This document shows positions 29,099 to 37,901 of a stretch of DNA of 64,000 bases, one piece after another; the stretch's first letter is position 1; each line of letters opens with the position of its first letter. A program made the position numbers and the translations under genes. The notes under the pieces are model-generated. The model ran no database searches, was not told where the DNA came from, and saw nothing but the letters and a program-made list of their open reading frames with translations. Source of the stretch: Aquirufa ecclesiirivi (GTDB lineage Bacteria; Bacteroidota; Bacteroidia; Cytophagales; Spirosomataceae); the NCBI RefSeq assembly GCF_011250515.1, contig NZ_JAANOP010000001.1, positions 1 to 64,000 of the forward strand, given 5' to 3'.

Positions 29099-30376
29099 AT
29101 GGAAATAGGAAAATATCGTTGGAAAATTTGCGCATTGCTATTTTTTGCCACCACCATCAACTACCTAGATAGGCAAGTGATTGGTTTATTAAAACCGGTT
29201 TTAGAAGACCAATTTAATTGGACTGAAACAGATTATTCCAACATTGTCATCACCTTTCAGGCTGCCTATGCCATTAGTTTATTAGGTTTTGGAGGAATTA
29301 TTGATCGAATCGGAACCAAATTAGGTTATTCCATTTCCATCGTTGTTTGGAGTATTGCGGCTATGCTGCATGCTTTGGCAACAGGTACCTTGAGCTTCGC
29401 ATTCATGCGTGGTTTATTGGGTTTGGGTGAAGCTGGTAACTTTCCCGCAGCGATTAAGACTGTAGCGGAATGGTTTCCAAAAAATGAAAGGGCCTTAGCT
29501 ACAGGTATTTTTAATTCTGGTGCCAACATTGGAGCTGTTGCTGCCCCTATTTTAGTTCCTTGGATCTTAGGTGTTTATGGTTGGGAAATGGCCTTTATTG
29601 CGACTGGCGCCATTGGTTTTATTTGGTTGATTTTCTGGTGGTTATATTATGAAGTTCCATCTAAACACAAGGAATTATCTCCAGCTGAATTTGAATACAT
29701 CCATGCGGATAAAGAAGAAAAAGATGAAAACCAAGAGCCTGTTAAATGGGCTAAATTATTTGGCTTCCGCCAAACTTGGGCTTTTTTCTTTGGGAAAATG
29801 CTGACCGATCCTATTTGGTGGTTTTTCCTTTTCTGGTTACCCTCTTATTTCTCTGAGCGTTTCCAATTGGATTTGAAAAAACCGAGCTTGGAATTGATTA
29901 TCGTTTATACTGCCACGACCGTAGGAAGTATTGGTGGAGGTTGGTTATCAGGTAAATTAATTAACCTAGGCTGGCCTTCTTTTAAGGCTAGAAAAATCAC
30001 CATGTTAGGTTTTGCCTTGGCAGTAGTTCCCATCATGTTAGCCCGTTATTGTGATAATATTTGGCAAGCTGTAGCATTGATCTCTTTGGCAGCTGCCTCT
30101 CACCAGGCCTGGAGTGCTAATATTTATTCCATAGCGACGGACATGTTCCCTAAGAAAGCAGTTAGTTCCGTCATTGGAATTGGAGGAATGGCTGGTTCTG
30201 TAGGTGGTATTTTCTTTCCTATGATTGTGGGATCCCTATTAGATAAATATAAACTTTTGGGGAATATCAATGATGGTTATAACATCATCTTCTTGCTTTG
30301 CGGAAGTGCCTATGTGTTAGCTTGGTTGATTATATATTCCTTGGCTCCTAAATTGGAGATCGCAAAAATTGATTAA
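29099..30376 (+). CDS. MFS hexuronate transporter (ExuT type)
   Basis: 425 residues, about 12 membrane helices, anion:cation symporter branch of the major facilitator superfamily. The start RWKICALLFFATTINYLDR and the loop GFGGIIDRIGTKLGYS are typical of ExuT/GudP-type carriers. A central cytoplasmic loop (about 195-215) is rich in Glu and Lys. From its place at the end of the uxa operon it should import galacturonate or glucuronate across the inner membrane by proton symport. A terminator follows 20 bp downstream. Confidence 0.87.
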   Translation: MEIGKYRWKICALLFFATTINYLDRQVIGLLKPVLEDQFNWTETDYSNIVITFQAAYAISLLGFGGIIDRIGTKLGYSISIVVWSIAAMLHALATGTLSFAFMRGLLGLGEAGNFPAAIKTVAEWFPKNERALATGIFNSGANIGAVAAPILVPWILGVYGWEMAFIATGAIGFIWLIFWWLYYEVPSKHKELSPAEFEYIHADKEEKDENQEPVKWAKLFGFRQTWAFFFGKMLTDPIWWFFLFWLPSYFSERFQLDLKKPSLELIIVYTATTVGSIGGGWLSGKLINLGWPSFKARKITMLGFALAVVPIMLARYCDNIWQAVALISLAAASHQAWSANIYSIATDMFPKKAVSSVIGIGGMAGSVGGIFFPMIVGSLLDKYKLLGNINDGYNIIFLLCGSAYVLAWLIIYSLAPKLEIAKID

Positions 30377-30396
30377 ACATACTCTATTTGAATTAG

Positions 30397-30425
30397 GCGT
30401 GTTGAGCAATCAGCACGCTTTTTTT
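30397..30425 (+). terminator. Intrinsic terminator of the hexuronate operon
   Basis: GCGTGTTG (30397-30404), loop AGCAAT, CAGCACGC (30411-30418) with one G-U pair, followed by seven T. It abuts the 3' end of the converging coaBC gene. Confidence 0.88.
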
Positions 30426-31614
30426 ATTTCCAAGACTGAAATAAATCAAGCAGTTCTTGAGCAATGGCTTCTTTTGATTTCAGGCTAAAAGCATGTCGCT
30501 CTCCGGAAGCATGAAAGACTTGAACTTGATTGGTATCTAAACCAAAACCTGCACCTGGTTCTTTTAAGGAATTCAGGACAATCGCATCCAGTTTTTTTCT
30601 TTGTAATTTATCCAAGGCATGAACTTCTTCATTCTCAGTTTCCAAAGCAAAACCTATCAGTTTTTGATGGCTTCTTTTTTGTGAACCCAAATTGGCTAAA
30701 ATATCTGTGGTTTTTTCTAGACTAATTTCTAGTGTATTTTCCTTCTTCTTGATTTTTTCACTGGCCACTTTGGCTGGTCGATAATCTGCCACGGCGGCAG
30801 CCATGATGGTCCAATCCGAATTTGAAAATTCGCGAAGACAAGCTTCTTCCATTTCTTTGGCAGAAACAACTTTATTCCAATGAATACCCGAAAAGGCTGG
30901 TTTCAAAGCCATAGGACCCGCAATGACAGTAACTTCAGCGCCTTGCAAATAAAAGGCCTCCGCTAAAGAAATGCCCATTTTACCCGAAGAATGATTAGAA
31001 ATATAGCGAACGGGGTCTAAAGCCTCTTGGGTTGGCCCTGCACTAATCAACACTTTTGTCCCCTGCCATTTATTCCCTCTACCTATATTTTCGACGAGCG
31101 CTAGCAGCATTTCCTCTGGTTCAGCCATACGTCCTTCTCCGTGTAAACCACTCGCTAAAAACCCGGTATTTACCGATAAAATATGATTTCCATAAGACTG
31201 TAATTTGGCCAAATTTTGCTGAGTAGAGGGATGTTTATACATGTCCTCATCCATGGCTGGGGCGATAAAGGTTGGGCAACGAGCCGACAAATAGGTGGCA
31301 ATTACGATGTTGTCGCACAAGCCATTAGCCATTTTACTTAGGGTATTGCATGTAGCTGGAGCGATAATAAAAGCATCTGCCCAAAGGCCTAATTCTACAT
31401 GGTTATTCCAAACATTATTTTCATGGAAATCGATCCAAACTGGGTAATTAGAAAAGGTCGAAAGCACTAGTGGAGAGACGAAATCTTTGGCAGCCTGGGT
31501 CATAATAACACGTACCTCTGCTCCATTTTTTTTCAATAGACGAACCAAAAGTATCGCTTTATAAGCCGCAATACTGGCACTAATTCCTACGACGATTTTT
31601 TTACCCTGTAACAT
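30424..31614 (-). CDS. coaBC: Bifunctional phosphopantothenoylcysteine decarboxylase/phosphopantothenate-cysteine ligase
   Basis: About 396 residues. The N-terminal flavoprotein domain (CoaC) starts LQGKKIVVGISASIAAYKA and carries the active-site His in NNHVELGLWADAFIIAPAT and the substrate clamp PAMDEDMY. The C-terminal CoaB ligase begins near VLISAGPTQEALDPVRYISN and includes VADYRPA. The enzyme joins cysteine to 4'-phosphopantothenate and decarboxylates the product, two steps of CoA synthesis. I prefer the ATG at 31614 over the upstream one at 31635, because homologues begin just before LQGKK. It is divergent from panC, with about 70 bp between starts. Confidence 0.93.
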   Translation of the reverse strand: MLQGKKIVVGISASIAAYKAILLVRLLKKNGAEVRVIMTQAAKDFVSPLVLSTFSNYPVWIDFHENNVWNNHVELGLWADAFIIAPATCNTLSKMANGLCDNIVIATYLSARCPTFIAPAMDEDMYKHPSTQQNLAKLQSYGNHILSVNTGFLASGLHGEGRMAEPEEMLLALVENIGRGNKWQGTKVLISAGPTQEALDPVRYISNHSSGKMGISLAEAFYLQGAEVTVIAGPMALKPAFSGIHWNKVVSAKEMEEACLREFSNSDWTIMAAAVADYRPAKVASEKIKKKENTLEISLEKTTDILANLGSQKRSHQKLIGFALETENEEVHALDKLQRKKLDAIVLNSLKEPGAGFGLDTNQVQVFHASGERHAFSLKSKEAIAQELLDLFQSWK

Positions 31615-31683
31615 AGCATTAGAAAAGGTCGGCAAGTAACGAAATTTGCTTAAAATAAGGTAATTTTAGGCCCAATTTCGACC

Positions 31684-32562
31684 ATGAAGATATTTGAAAC
31701 AAAACAGGCATTGCAAGATTTCATCGATGAACATCGGTCGAAAAACACCCTGATTGGATTTGTTCCTACCATGGGAGCTTTGCATGAGGGGCATTTGTCG
31801 CTCATAGAAAAATCCAAACAACATGGGGCAGCGACAGTCTGTAGTATTTTTGTTAATCCGACCCAATTCAATGATCCTAAGGATTTTGAAAAATATCCAA
31901 AAACCTTAGAGGAAGACATACAAAAACTTGAATTAGCTGGCTGTGAGGCTCTTTTTCTTCCGTCTGTAGAAGAGATGTATCCAGAAGGAATGCAACAATT
32001 ACCTCATTATTCCCTAGGACGATTGGAGGAACTTTGGGAAGGTGCGCATAGGCCCGGTCATTTTCAGGGAGTATGTGTGATTGTGCATCGATTATTGGAG
32101 GCCGTCCGTCCGGATTTATTATTGATGGGTTCTAAAGATTTCCAACAGGTCGCCGTCATTCGATATTTATTAGCTCATTATTCATTTGAACCCAACATGG
32201 AATTGATCTCTTGTGAGACCATTCGTGAGGCAAGTGGATTAGCTATGAGCAGTAGAAATGTTCGACTTAGTCCTGAACAAAAAATACAAGCCTTAGCCAT
32301 TTATCATGGTTTTGATATGATACGAATGGCTATATTTGAACAAAAAACTAGGGAAACCGAGGTATTAGAGCAACAATTTGCTCAACAATTATTGGATGCA
32401 GGCTTTGAATCCGTGGATTATATTGCTTTTGCAGATCCATTTAGCTTAGAACCTATTACTGATCTCTCTCAAACATTTGTTGTATTAGTGGCCGCAAGTA
32501 TAGGTGGGGTTCGACTGATCGACAATCAATTATTTCCACATGAGCTATTTAAAAGAGTTTAA
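31684..32562 (+). CDS. panC: Pantothenate synthetase
   Basis: 292 residues, a nucleotidyltransferase-fold ligase joining pantoate and beta-alanine using ATP. Motifs: [14 protein letters not shown] (HxGH signature), [30 protein letters not shown] and [12 protein letters not shown] (KMSKS equivalent). Its 3' end overlaps the panB start by 23 bp, so the two are co-expressed. Together with panB, panD, coaX and coaBC nearby, it forms a pantothenate-to-CoA cluster. Cytoplasmic. Confidence 0.95.
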   Translation: MKIFETKQALQDFIDEHRSKNTLIGFVPTMGALHEGHLSLIEKSKQHGAATVCSIFVNPTQFNDPKDFEKYPKTLEEDIQKLELAGCEALFLPSVEEMYPEGMQQLPHYSLGRLEELWEGAHRPGHFQGVCVIVHRLLEAVRPDLLLMGSKDFQQVAVIRYLLAHYSFEPNMELISCETIREASGLAMSSRNVRLSPEQKIQALAIYHGFDMIRMAIFEQKTRETEVLEQQFAQQLLDAGFESVDYIAFADPFSLEPITDLSQTFVVLVAASIGGVRLIDNQLFPHELFKRV

Positions 32563-33355
32563 AAAAATCACGACACAGAGCTTACAAATCATGAAAAAGC
32601 AAGGAGAAAAAATCTCCATGCTGACTTGTTATGATTATTCGATGGCGAAATTATTGGACCAATCTGGTGTAGATGTTTTGCTGGTGGGTGATAGTGCTAG
32701 TAATGTGATGGCAGGCCATGAAACCACGCTGCCCATTACGTTAGAACAAATGATTTACCATGCACAATGCGTGGTTAGAGGAACGGACCGAGCCTTGGTC
32801 ATTGTGGATTTACCTTTTGGCTCCTATCAATCCAATAGTGAGATTGCTTTATCTTCTGCCATTCGAATCATGAAAGAAACGGGGGCACATGCCATCAAGT
32901 TAGAAGGTGGGCAAGAGGTGATTGATAGTATCAAAAAAATTGTGAAAGCAGGGATTCCAGTTATGGGGCATTTGGGGTTGACCCCACAAAGTATTTATCA
33001 ATTTGGATCATATGGTGTAAGGGCCAAGGAAGAGGAAGAAGCTAATTTATTGGTAGAGGAAGCCAAGATGTTGGAGGCAGCTGGTTGTTTTGGAATAGTT
33101 TTGGAAAAAATCCCGGCTGATTTAGCTAAAAAAGTGAGTGAAAGTTTACTTATCCCAAGTATAGGCATAGGGGCTGGAAAACATTGCGATGGGCAAGTTT
33201 TAGTGATGCATGATATGTTGGGTATAAACACAGAGTTTAAACCTAGGTTTTTGCGTCGCTATTTGAATTTAGGGGAATTGATTCCCTTAGCAGTAAAAAA
33301 TTATGTGGCAGATGTCAAGCAACAAGATTTCCCCAATGAGGAAGAATCTTATTAG
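32540..33355 (+). CDS. panB: 3-methyl-2-oxobutanoate hydroxymethyltransferase
   Basis: 271 residues, ketopantoate hydroxymethyltransferase. It transfers a hydroxymethyl group from 5,10-methylene-tetrahydrofolate to 2-ketoisovalerate. Family blocks: [57 protein letters not shown] and HLGLTPQS. The catalytic Glu lies in LVLEKIP-like [12 protein letters not shown]. The start, inside panC, is supported by the conserved KKITTQSLQ segment just after it. The gene ends overlapping the converging panD by 4 bp. Confidence 0.95.
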   Translation: MSYLKEFKKITTQSLQIMKKQGEKISMLTCYDYSMAKLLDQSGVDVLLVGDSASNVMAGHETTLPITLEQMIYHAQCVVRGTDRALVIVDLPFGSYQSNSEIALSSAIRIMKETGAHAIKLEGGQEVIDSIKKIVKAGIPVMGHLGLTPQSIYQFGSYGVRAKEEEEANLLVEEAKMLEAAGCFGIVLEKIPADLAKKVSESLLIPSIGIGAGKHCDGQVLVMHDMLGINTEFKPRFLRRYLNLGELIPLAVKNYVADVKQQDFPNEEESY

Positions 33356-33702
33356 ACAAGGCGGTTGGCTGCATTTGGAAATACGACGGTTGGCTTAAAC
33401 GTTTTAGCCATTTCAAAGTCCATGAGGGCGTAGGAAATAATGATAACAATATCGCCAACTACGGCTTTTCTTGCAGCAGGACCATTGAGGCAAATGATGC
33501 CTGATCCACGTTCCCCTTTGATTAAATAGGTTTCTATTCGTTCCCCATTATTCACATTGACTACCTGAATTTTTTCATGTTCTAACATGTTGGCAGCATC
33601 CATCAAATCTTCATCCATGGTTAAGCTTCCTACATAATCAATATTTGCTTCCGTGACTGTGGCGCGATGCACCTTTGATTTTAATATTTGTATCTGATAC
33701 AC
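33352..33702 (-). CDS. panD: Aspartate 1-decarboxylase proenzyme
   Basis: 116 residues, a pyruvoyl enzyme making beta-alanine from aspartate. Self-cleavage occurs at Gly25-Ser26 in the sequence DYVGSLTMD, one position later than in E. coli. Lys10 in KSKVHRA, equivalent to Lys9 of E. coli, and the [15 protein letters not shown] block are present. It converges on panB with a 4-bp overlap, so it is transcribed separately from panC-panB, presumably from a promoter between it and coaX. The length is close to the E. coli enzyme (126). Confidence 0.94.
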   Translation of the reverse strand: MYQIQILKSKVHRATVTEANIDYVGSLTMDEDLMDAANMLEHEKIQVVNVNNGERIETYLIKGERGSGIICLNGPAARKAVVGDIVIIISYALMDFEMAKTFKPTVVFPNAANRLV

Positions 33703-33771
33703 AATTTTCGTTTTTGAGAGTGCACAAATTTACGAAAAAGAAATAGTTAACTTTGTTAACAAATCGAATGA

Positions 33772-34491
33772 ATGATGGTATTTTGCTTGGATTTCGGAAA
33801 TTCTCAATTAAAATATGCTTGGGTAGAGGCCGATCGAATCGTTGATTTTGGTATATTAAATCAGGTAAATATTGATTCAATCATTCAAATCTGCCAAAAT
33901 AAACAAATTGATTCCATCATTCTTAGTAGCGTAATAGATGTTCCATCTGAGTTAATTTTTGCCTTAAAAGTTTTAGCACCATTATATCAACTAAGTTCCA
34001 CTTCTTTGACTCATGTAGATTATGCGCAATATGATAAATCGACATTAGGAGTAGACCGATTAGCTATAGCCGAAGGGGCTCAAATTTTATATCCTACAAG
34101 CAATCATTTAAGTATTTGTTTGGGAACATGCATTACGTATAATTGGATAGAGAATGGCTATTTTAAAGGCGGTGCAATTAGTCCTGGACTTATGATGCGA
34201 ACGAAATCCATGCATGATTATACGGCCCATTTACCAGTAATTTCTCCTCAGATGCATTTTCCTTTATTAGGACAATCTACTACCAGTAATTTATTGGCTG
34301 GAACCATGTCTGGAATATTGTTGGAGGTACAAGGATATATAACGGAATTGAGAAAACTGGATCCTTATGTAGTTATTATTTTATGTGGCGGGGATGCTCC
34401 ATATTTTACGTCCCAATTAAATGGATGGGACATACAATTTGAACCTGACTTAATTTGGAAAGGTTTAGCAGGATTGGCGAAGTTAAATTAA
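33772..34491 (+). CDS. coaX: Type III pantothenate kinase
   Basis: 239 residues, ASKHA-fold kinase that phosphorylates pantothenate, the first committed step to CoA. The N-terminal phosphate loop reads DFGNSQLKYAW. The conserved GVDRLAIAEGA and GGAISPGLMMRTKSMHDYTAHLP segments bind pantothenate, and LCGGDAPYF is the adenosine block. The type III form is the usual one in Bacteroidota. Two ATG codons in tandem make the exact start uncertain by one codon. It is divergent from panD. Confidence 0.93.
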   Translation: MMVFCLDFGNSQLKYAWVEADRIVDFGILNQVNIDSIIQICQNKQIDSIILSSVIDVPSELIFALKVLAPLYQLSSTSLTHVDYAQYDKSTLGVDRLAIAEGAQILYPTSNHLSICLGTCITYNWIENGYFKGGAISPGLMMRTKSMHDYTAHLPVISPQMHFPLLGQSTTSNLLAGTMSGILLEVQGYITELRKLDPYVVIILCGGDAPYFTSQLNGWDIQFEPDLIWKGLAGLAKLN

Positions 34492-34499
34492 CAATTAAC

Positions 34500-34532
34500 A
34501 ACGCTGTCAAGGTTTAAAACCTTGCCAGCGTT
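34500..34532. repeat. 33-bp palindromic repeat, copy 1
   Basis: Arms AACGCTGTCAAGGTTT and AAACCTTGCCAGCGTT around a single central A, one mismatch between arms. It begins 8 bp after the coaX stop. It is the same family as the copies at 34667, 57139, 57351 and 57549. In this gap, between copies 1 and 2, there is also an unrelated hairpin CTGATATA/TATATCAG (34575-34582 with 34590-34597). Confidence 0.85.
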
Positions 34533-34666
34533 AGGCAAATCTATCAATTTTCCCATTCTATATTCATCAAAAAACTGATATATTTTCATTATATCAGTAA
34601 GCTGATTTTAACAAAAAATTACCAAGAAAGTGATTGATTTAACGGGCTAAAAAGACCAATTTTACC

Positions 34667-34699
34667 AACGCTGTCAAGGTTTAAAACCTTGACAGCGTT
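34667..34699. repeat. 33-bp palindromic repeat, copy 2 (perfect)
   Basis: AACGCTGTCAAGGTTT, central A, AAACCTTGACAGCGTT: a perfect 16-bp inverted repeat. It lies 134 bp after copy 1 in the coaX to phosphoesterase gap. In RNA it would form a strong hairpin, but no U tract follows. It is most likely a dispersed REP-like element. Confidence 0.87.
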
Positions 34700-34797
34700 A
34701 AGGAATTTTCAAGTTAAAATTTAACCATCCCTTAACGCCCTCCTAACACAATCAACTGACAATCAACGTAGTTTTGGATCAAGAAAAACTACGCAAC

Positions 34798-35598
34798 ATG
34801 AGCGTTAACTACCAACCCACTTACAAAACCATCGTTATTTCCGATTTGCATTTAGGAAGTAAAGGTGCCAAAGCCAAAGAAGTTAATGAATTTCTGAAAG
34901 CTTATTCCTGCCATCAACTCATTCTAAATGGGGATATCATCGACGGATGGCAATTAAAAAAGGGAGGCGAATGGAAGAAAAAACACACAGGATTCTTTCG
35001 TGCTGTCTTAAAAATGATGGATCGCTGGGATACTGAAGTGATTTATTTACGTGGTAATCACGATGATTTTCTGGATCAAATCATTCCATTAAAAATAGGT
35101 AAACAGTTTTCTATCCGAAGAGATTATACTTTAAAGACATTCGGTAAGAAATATTTTATCACCCATGGCGACATATTTGATAGTATTACTAGTCAAATGA
35201 AGTGGTTAGCTTATCTAGGTGACATCGGTTATACTTTCTTATTGTGGGTGAATAAATGGTATAATTACCATCGTGAAAGACAAGGAAAACCTTATTATTC
35301 CCTTTCTCAAACCATCAAACAAAAAGTTAAAGCAGCCGTCAATTTCATCTCTGATTTTGAAGAAAAACTAGTTGAACTAGCTATTGCTCAAGAAGCAGAT
35401 GGCATCATCTGTGGCCACATTCATAAAGCTGAAATTAAAGAGATTCGAGGGATTTCCTACATGAACTCAGGTGATTGGGTAGAATCATTAACTGCCTTGG
35501 TAGAAACACATCAAGGTGAATGGCAAATTCTTCAGTATCCTGATTTTGATTTAAAAAAAGAATTAAAAGAAATTTTAAGCGACCAAATGACCCTCTAA
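34798..35598 (+). CDS. LpxH-like metallophosphoesterase (UDP-2,3-diacylglucosamine diphosphatase family)
   Basis: About 266 residues with all calcineurin-like metal motifs: SDLHLGS, NGDIIDGW, LRGNHDDF, ITHGDIFD and CGHIHKAE. A helical insertion (about 128-190) between the metal motifs, as in LpxH relatives, probably binds a lipid or nucleotide-sugar substrate. The family is annotated as UDP-2,3-diacylglucosamine diphosphatase, but many genomes carry extra paralogues with unproven substrate. I take the ATG at 34798 (MSVNYQPTY) rather than an in-frame TTG 24 bp upstream. It is paired with a glycosyltransferase gene 1 bp downstream. Confidence 0.82.
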   Translation: MSVNYQPTYKTIVISDLHLGSKGAKAKEVNEFLKAYSCHQLILNGDIIDGWQLKKGGEWKKKHTGFFRAVLKMMDRWDTEVIYLRGNHDDFLDQIIPLKIGKQFSIRRDYTLKTFGKKYFITHGDIFDSITSQMKWLAYLGDIGYTFLLWVNKWYNYHRERQGKPYYSLSQTIKQKVKAAVNFISDFEEKLVELAIAQEADGIICGHIHKAEIKEIRGISYMNSGDWVESLTALVETHQGEWQILQYPDFDLKKELKEILSDQMTL

Positions 35599-35599
35599 T

Positions 35600-36787
35600 A
35601 TGGGAAAGTTTATATATACGATTCAAGGAGAGGGAAGAGGGCATTTGACCCAAGCTATTTCCCTTAGTCAATTAGCAGAGGAAGCAGGGCACGAAGTCGT
35701 AGGGTATGCTGTTGGTTCCACCAATAATCGCAAAATTCCTAGCTTTTTTACTGATTATATCGGAGATAAACCTCTTTTACAATACGAAAGCCCATCGCTT
35801 TGTTATGGCAATGGGAAGGCTGTTCAAGTAGGCAAAACGGCCTTACAAGCATTCTCCAAATTTAAAACTTACTGGAATAGTGCCTCCGAGTTAGCTTCAT
35901 TTATTGATGAAAATAGACCTGATGGAATCATTAATTTCTATGAATCCATTACTGGCCTCCACCAATGGAGAACTGGCGCTAAAATTCCATGCATATCCAT
36001 AGGACATCAATATCTTTTGTTAAACAAACACTTTCAGACCATTCCTGAAAAGAAAATTGATCAATTTTTCCTCAATCTAAATACGCAAATCACAGCGATT
36101 GGTTCTAAGAAAAAACTAGGCCTCTCCTTTTTGCCTTTGGAAAATGACACAAAACGGAATATCGATGTGATTCCTCCCTTATTAAGAAAAGAGGTAAAAG
36201 AATTGAAATCCACAGCTGGTAAAAGTTGGTTAGCTTATTTAACGCACTTTCGACTAGCCGAAGATATCATGGCATGGTCTACACTCAATCCAGATATTCA
36301 ACTCGACTGTTTTTGGGACCACCCTAGCCACAAAGAAATCTTTCACTATTCTGCTAATTTGACTTTCCATCCCATTCATGCAGAACTTTATTTGGAAAAA
36401 ATGTCACAATGTGCCGGCTTAATTTCCACAGCTGGATTTGAGTCCATTGCAGAAGCCATGTATTTGGCCAAACCAACGATGATGGTTCCTGTTCCCAACC
36501 ACATCGAACAAATGATCAATGCATTCGATGGAGCTCAGTCGGGCGCAGGTTTAGCCGCAAGTACTTTTGATTTAAATCTTTTCAAAGTCTACCAAAAAGA
36601 CCACGTAACGGATTATTCTACCTACCACCATTGGATTCAGGAATCTTCTCGATTAATGGATATTCACTTACGAGAACTAATTCAACCAGAACGGAAGAAA
36701 AAAAGTAGCTGGAAGTCGCTATTTACCAAGCGAATCCATTGGACATTGCCTAAAAATAATGGCGGCTTATCCATTCCAAAAATATAA
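35600..36787 (+). CDS. GT28-like glycosyltransferase (MJ1255/MurG-fold type)
   Basis: 395 residues. The N-terminus IYTIQGEGRGHLTQAISLSQ is the GxGxG(H)-type acceptor loop of MurG/MJ1255-like glycosyltransferases, and the C-terminal half has CAGLISTAGFESIAEAMYLA and KPTMMVPVPNHIEQ, the sugar-nucleotide-binding block of GT28-like enzymes. The donor and acceptor are unknown. It is translated directly after the LpxH-like phosphoesterase gene, a pairing that suggests a common lipid or glycolipid substrate. It is probably a peripheral membrane protein. The basic C-terminus (about 355-395) could bind membrane. Confidence 0.75.
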   Translation: MGKFIYTIQGEGRGHLTQAISLSQLAEEAGHEVVGYAVGSTNNRKIPSFFTDYIGDKPLLQYESPSLCYGNGKAVQVGKTALQAFSKFKTYWNSASELASFIDENRPDGIINFYESITGLHQWRTGAKIPCISIGHQYLLLNKHFQTIPEKKIDQFFLNLNTQITAIGSKKKLGLSFLPLENDTKRNIDVIPPLLRKEVKELKSTAGKSWLAYLTHFRLAEDIMAWSTLNPDIQLDCFWDHPSHKEIFHYSANLTFHPIHAELYLEKMSQCAGLISTAGFESIAEAMYLAKPTMMVPVPNHIEQMINAFDGAQSGAGLAASTFDLNLFKVYQKDHVTDYSTYHHWIQESSRLMDIHLRELIQPERKKKSSWKSLFTKRIHWTLPKNNGGLSIPKI

Positions 36788-36965
36788 TTTACACCTACTA
36801 CTTGTTGGATCATTCCCTGATAGCTTAGCCTTTATCATTTAGTTATCAAGAGGCAACATTTCCTTATTATTTGCCCTAAAAAAAACACAATTATATGATT
36901 TTCAGGAAAAACTAAGGTAAAACTAAAATAGGAAATTTGGGTAGAAATCATGACTCAACCATCCT

Positions 36966-37892
36966 ATGAATAGAAGGTCTTTACTACACACCTTAGGTTT
37001 AGTTGCAAGTTCAATTAGTTTGCCTTCCATGGGAATGGCAAAATCGTCATCCCCCCAAAATTCTAAACCTTATCGCATTGCACATATCACGGATGTGCAC
37101 ATGATGCCTCTGATAGGTGCTGCCAAAGGGCTAGAAAAATGCCTTAGTCACATCCAAAATTTACCCTCTAAGCCTGATTTAATTATCAATAGCGGAGATG
37201 CCATTATGGACGCTCATCGAGGTGGGCGTGGAGTTGCCGAAAAGCAATGGAGACTTTGGAACGATGTATTAACTCATTCACTTTCTACACCTATTATTCA
37301 GTCCATCGGTAACCATGATATTTGGTGCAAAAATGAAAATCCACAAAGCATCGTAGATGGAAAAAAATGGGCACTAGATGAATTAAAAGAGGATAAATGC
37401 TACACGTCAAAAGACCTAGGTCATTGGCACTTAATTAGCTTAGATAGTATTAGTCCCAACCAAGATGGTCAATGGTACACGGGGAAAATCGATGAAGAGC
37501 AAATGGAATGGCTAAAAAATGAATTAGCCCATATTCCTCCATTGAAGCCTGTCATGATTGTCTCTCATATTCCTATTCTATCAGCATGTATATTTTTTGA
37601 TGGAAAAAGATTTGAAAAAAATCAATGGAATGTACCTGGGAAATGGATGCACGAAGATGCCAGTGAACTAAAGGATTTATTCCTAAAATACCCTAATGTC
37701 AAATTAGCTATCAGTGGGCATATTCATTTACTCGATCGTGTAGAATACAATGGAGTAAGCTACTGCTGCAATGGAGCAGTAAGTGGTGCCTGGTGGTCAG
37801 GGGATTATCAACAAACAAAACCTGGATATGCCATTATTGACCTATATCCAGATGGCAGTTTCACGAATACTTACACAACATATAAATCTTAA
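36966..37892 (+). CDS. Exported calcineurin-like metallophosphoesterase
   Basis: 308 residues. The N-terminus MNRRSLLHTLGLVASSIS has a twin-arginine and hydrophobic stretch that fits Tat export, although the motif is imperfect. Metal-site motifs: HITDVHM, INSGDAIMD, SIGNHDIW, IVSHIPI and SGHIHLLD. The mature enzyme would act in the periplasm on a phosphoester; the substrate is unknown. It begins a rightward group with the NeuB-like gene 9 bp downstream, so a role in surface-sugar or lipid phosphate turnover is possible but not shown. Confidence 0.8.
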   Translation: MNRRSLLHTLGLVASSISLPSMGMAKSSSPQNSKPYRIAHITDVHMMPLIGAAKGLEKCLSHIQNLPSKPDLIINSGDAIMDAHRGGRGVAEKQWRLWNDVLTHSLSTPIIQSIGNHDIWCKNENPQSIVDGKKWALDELKEDKCYTSKDLGHWHLISLDSISPNQDGQWYTGKIDEEQMEWLKNELAHIPPLKPVMIVSHIPILSACIFFDGKRFEKNQWNVPGKWMHEDASELKDLFLKYPNVKLAISGHIHLLDRVEYNGVSYCCNGAVSGAWWSGDYQQTKPGYAIIDLYPDGSFTNTYTTYKS

Positions 37893-37901
37893 ATAGACCT
37901 T

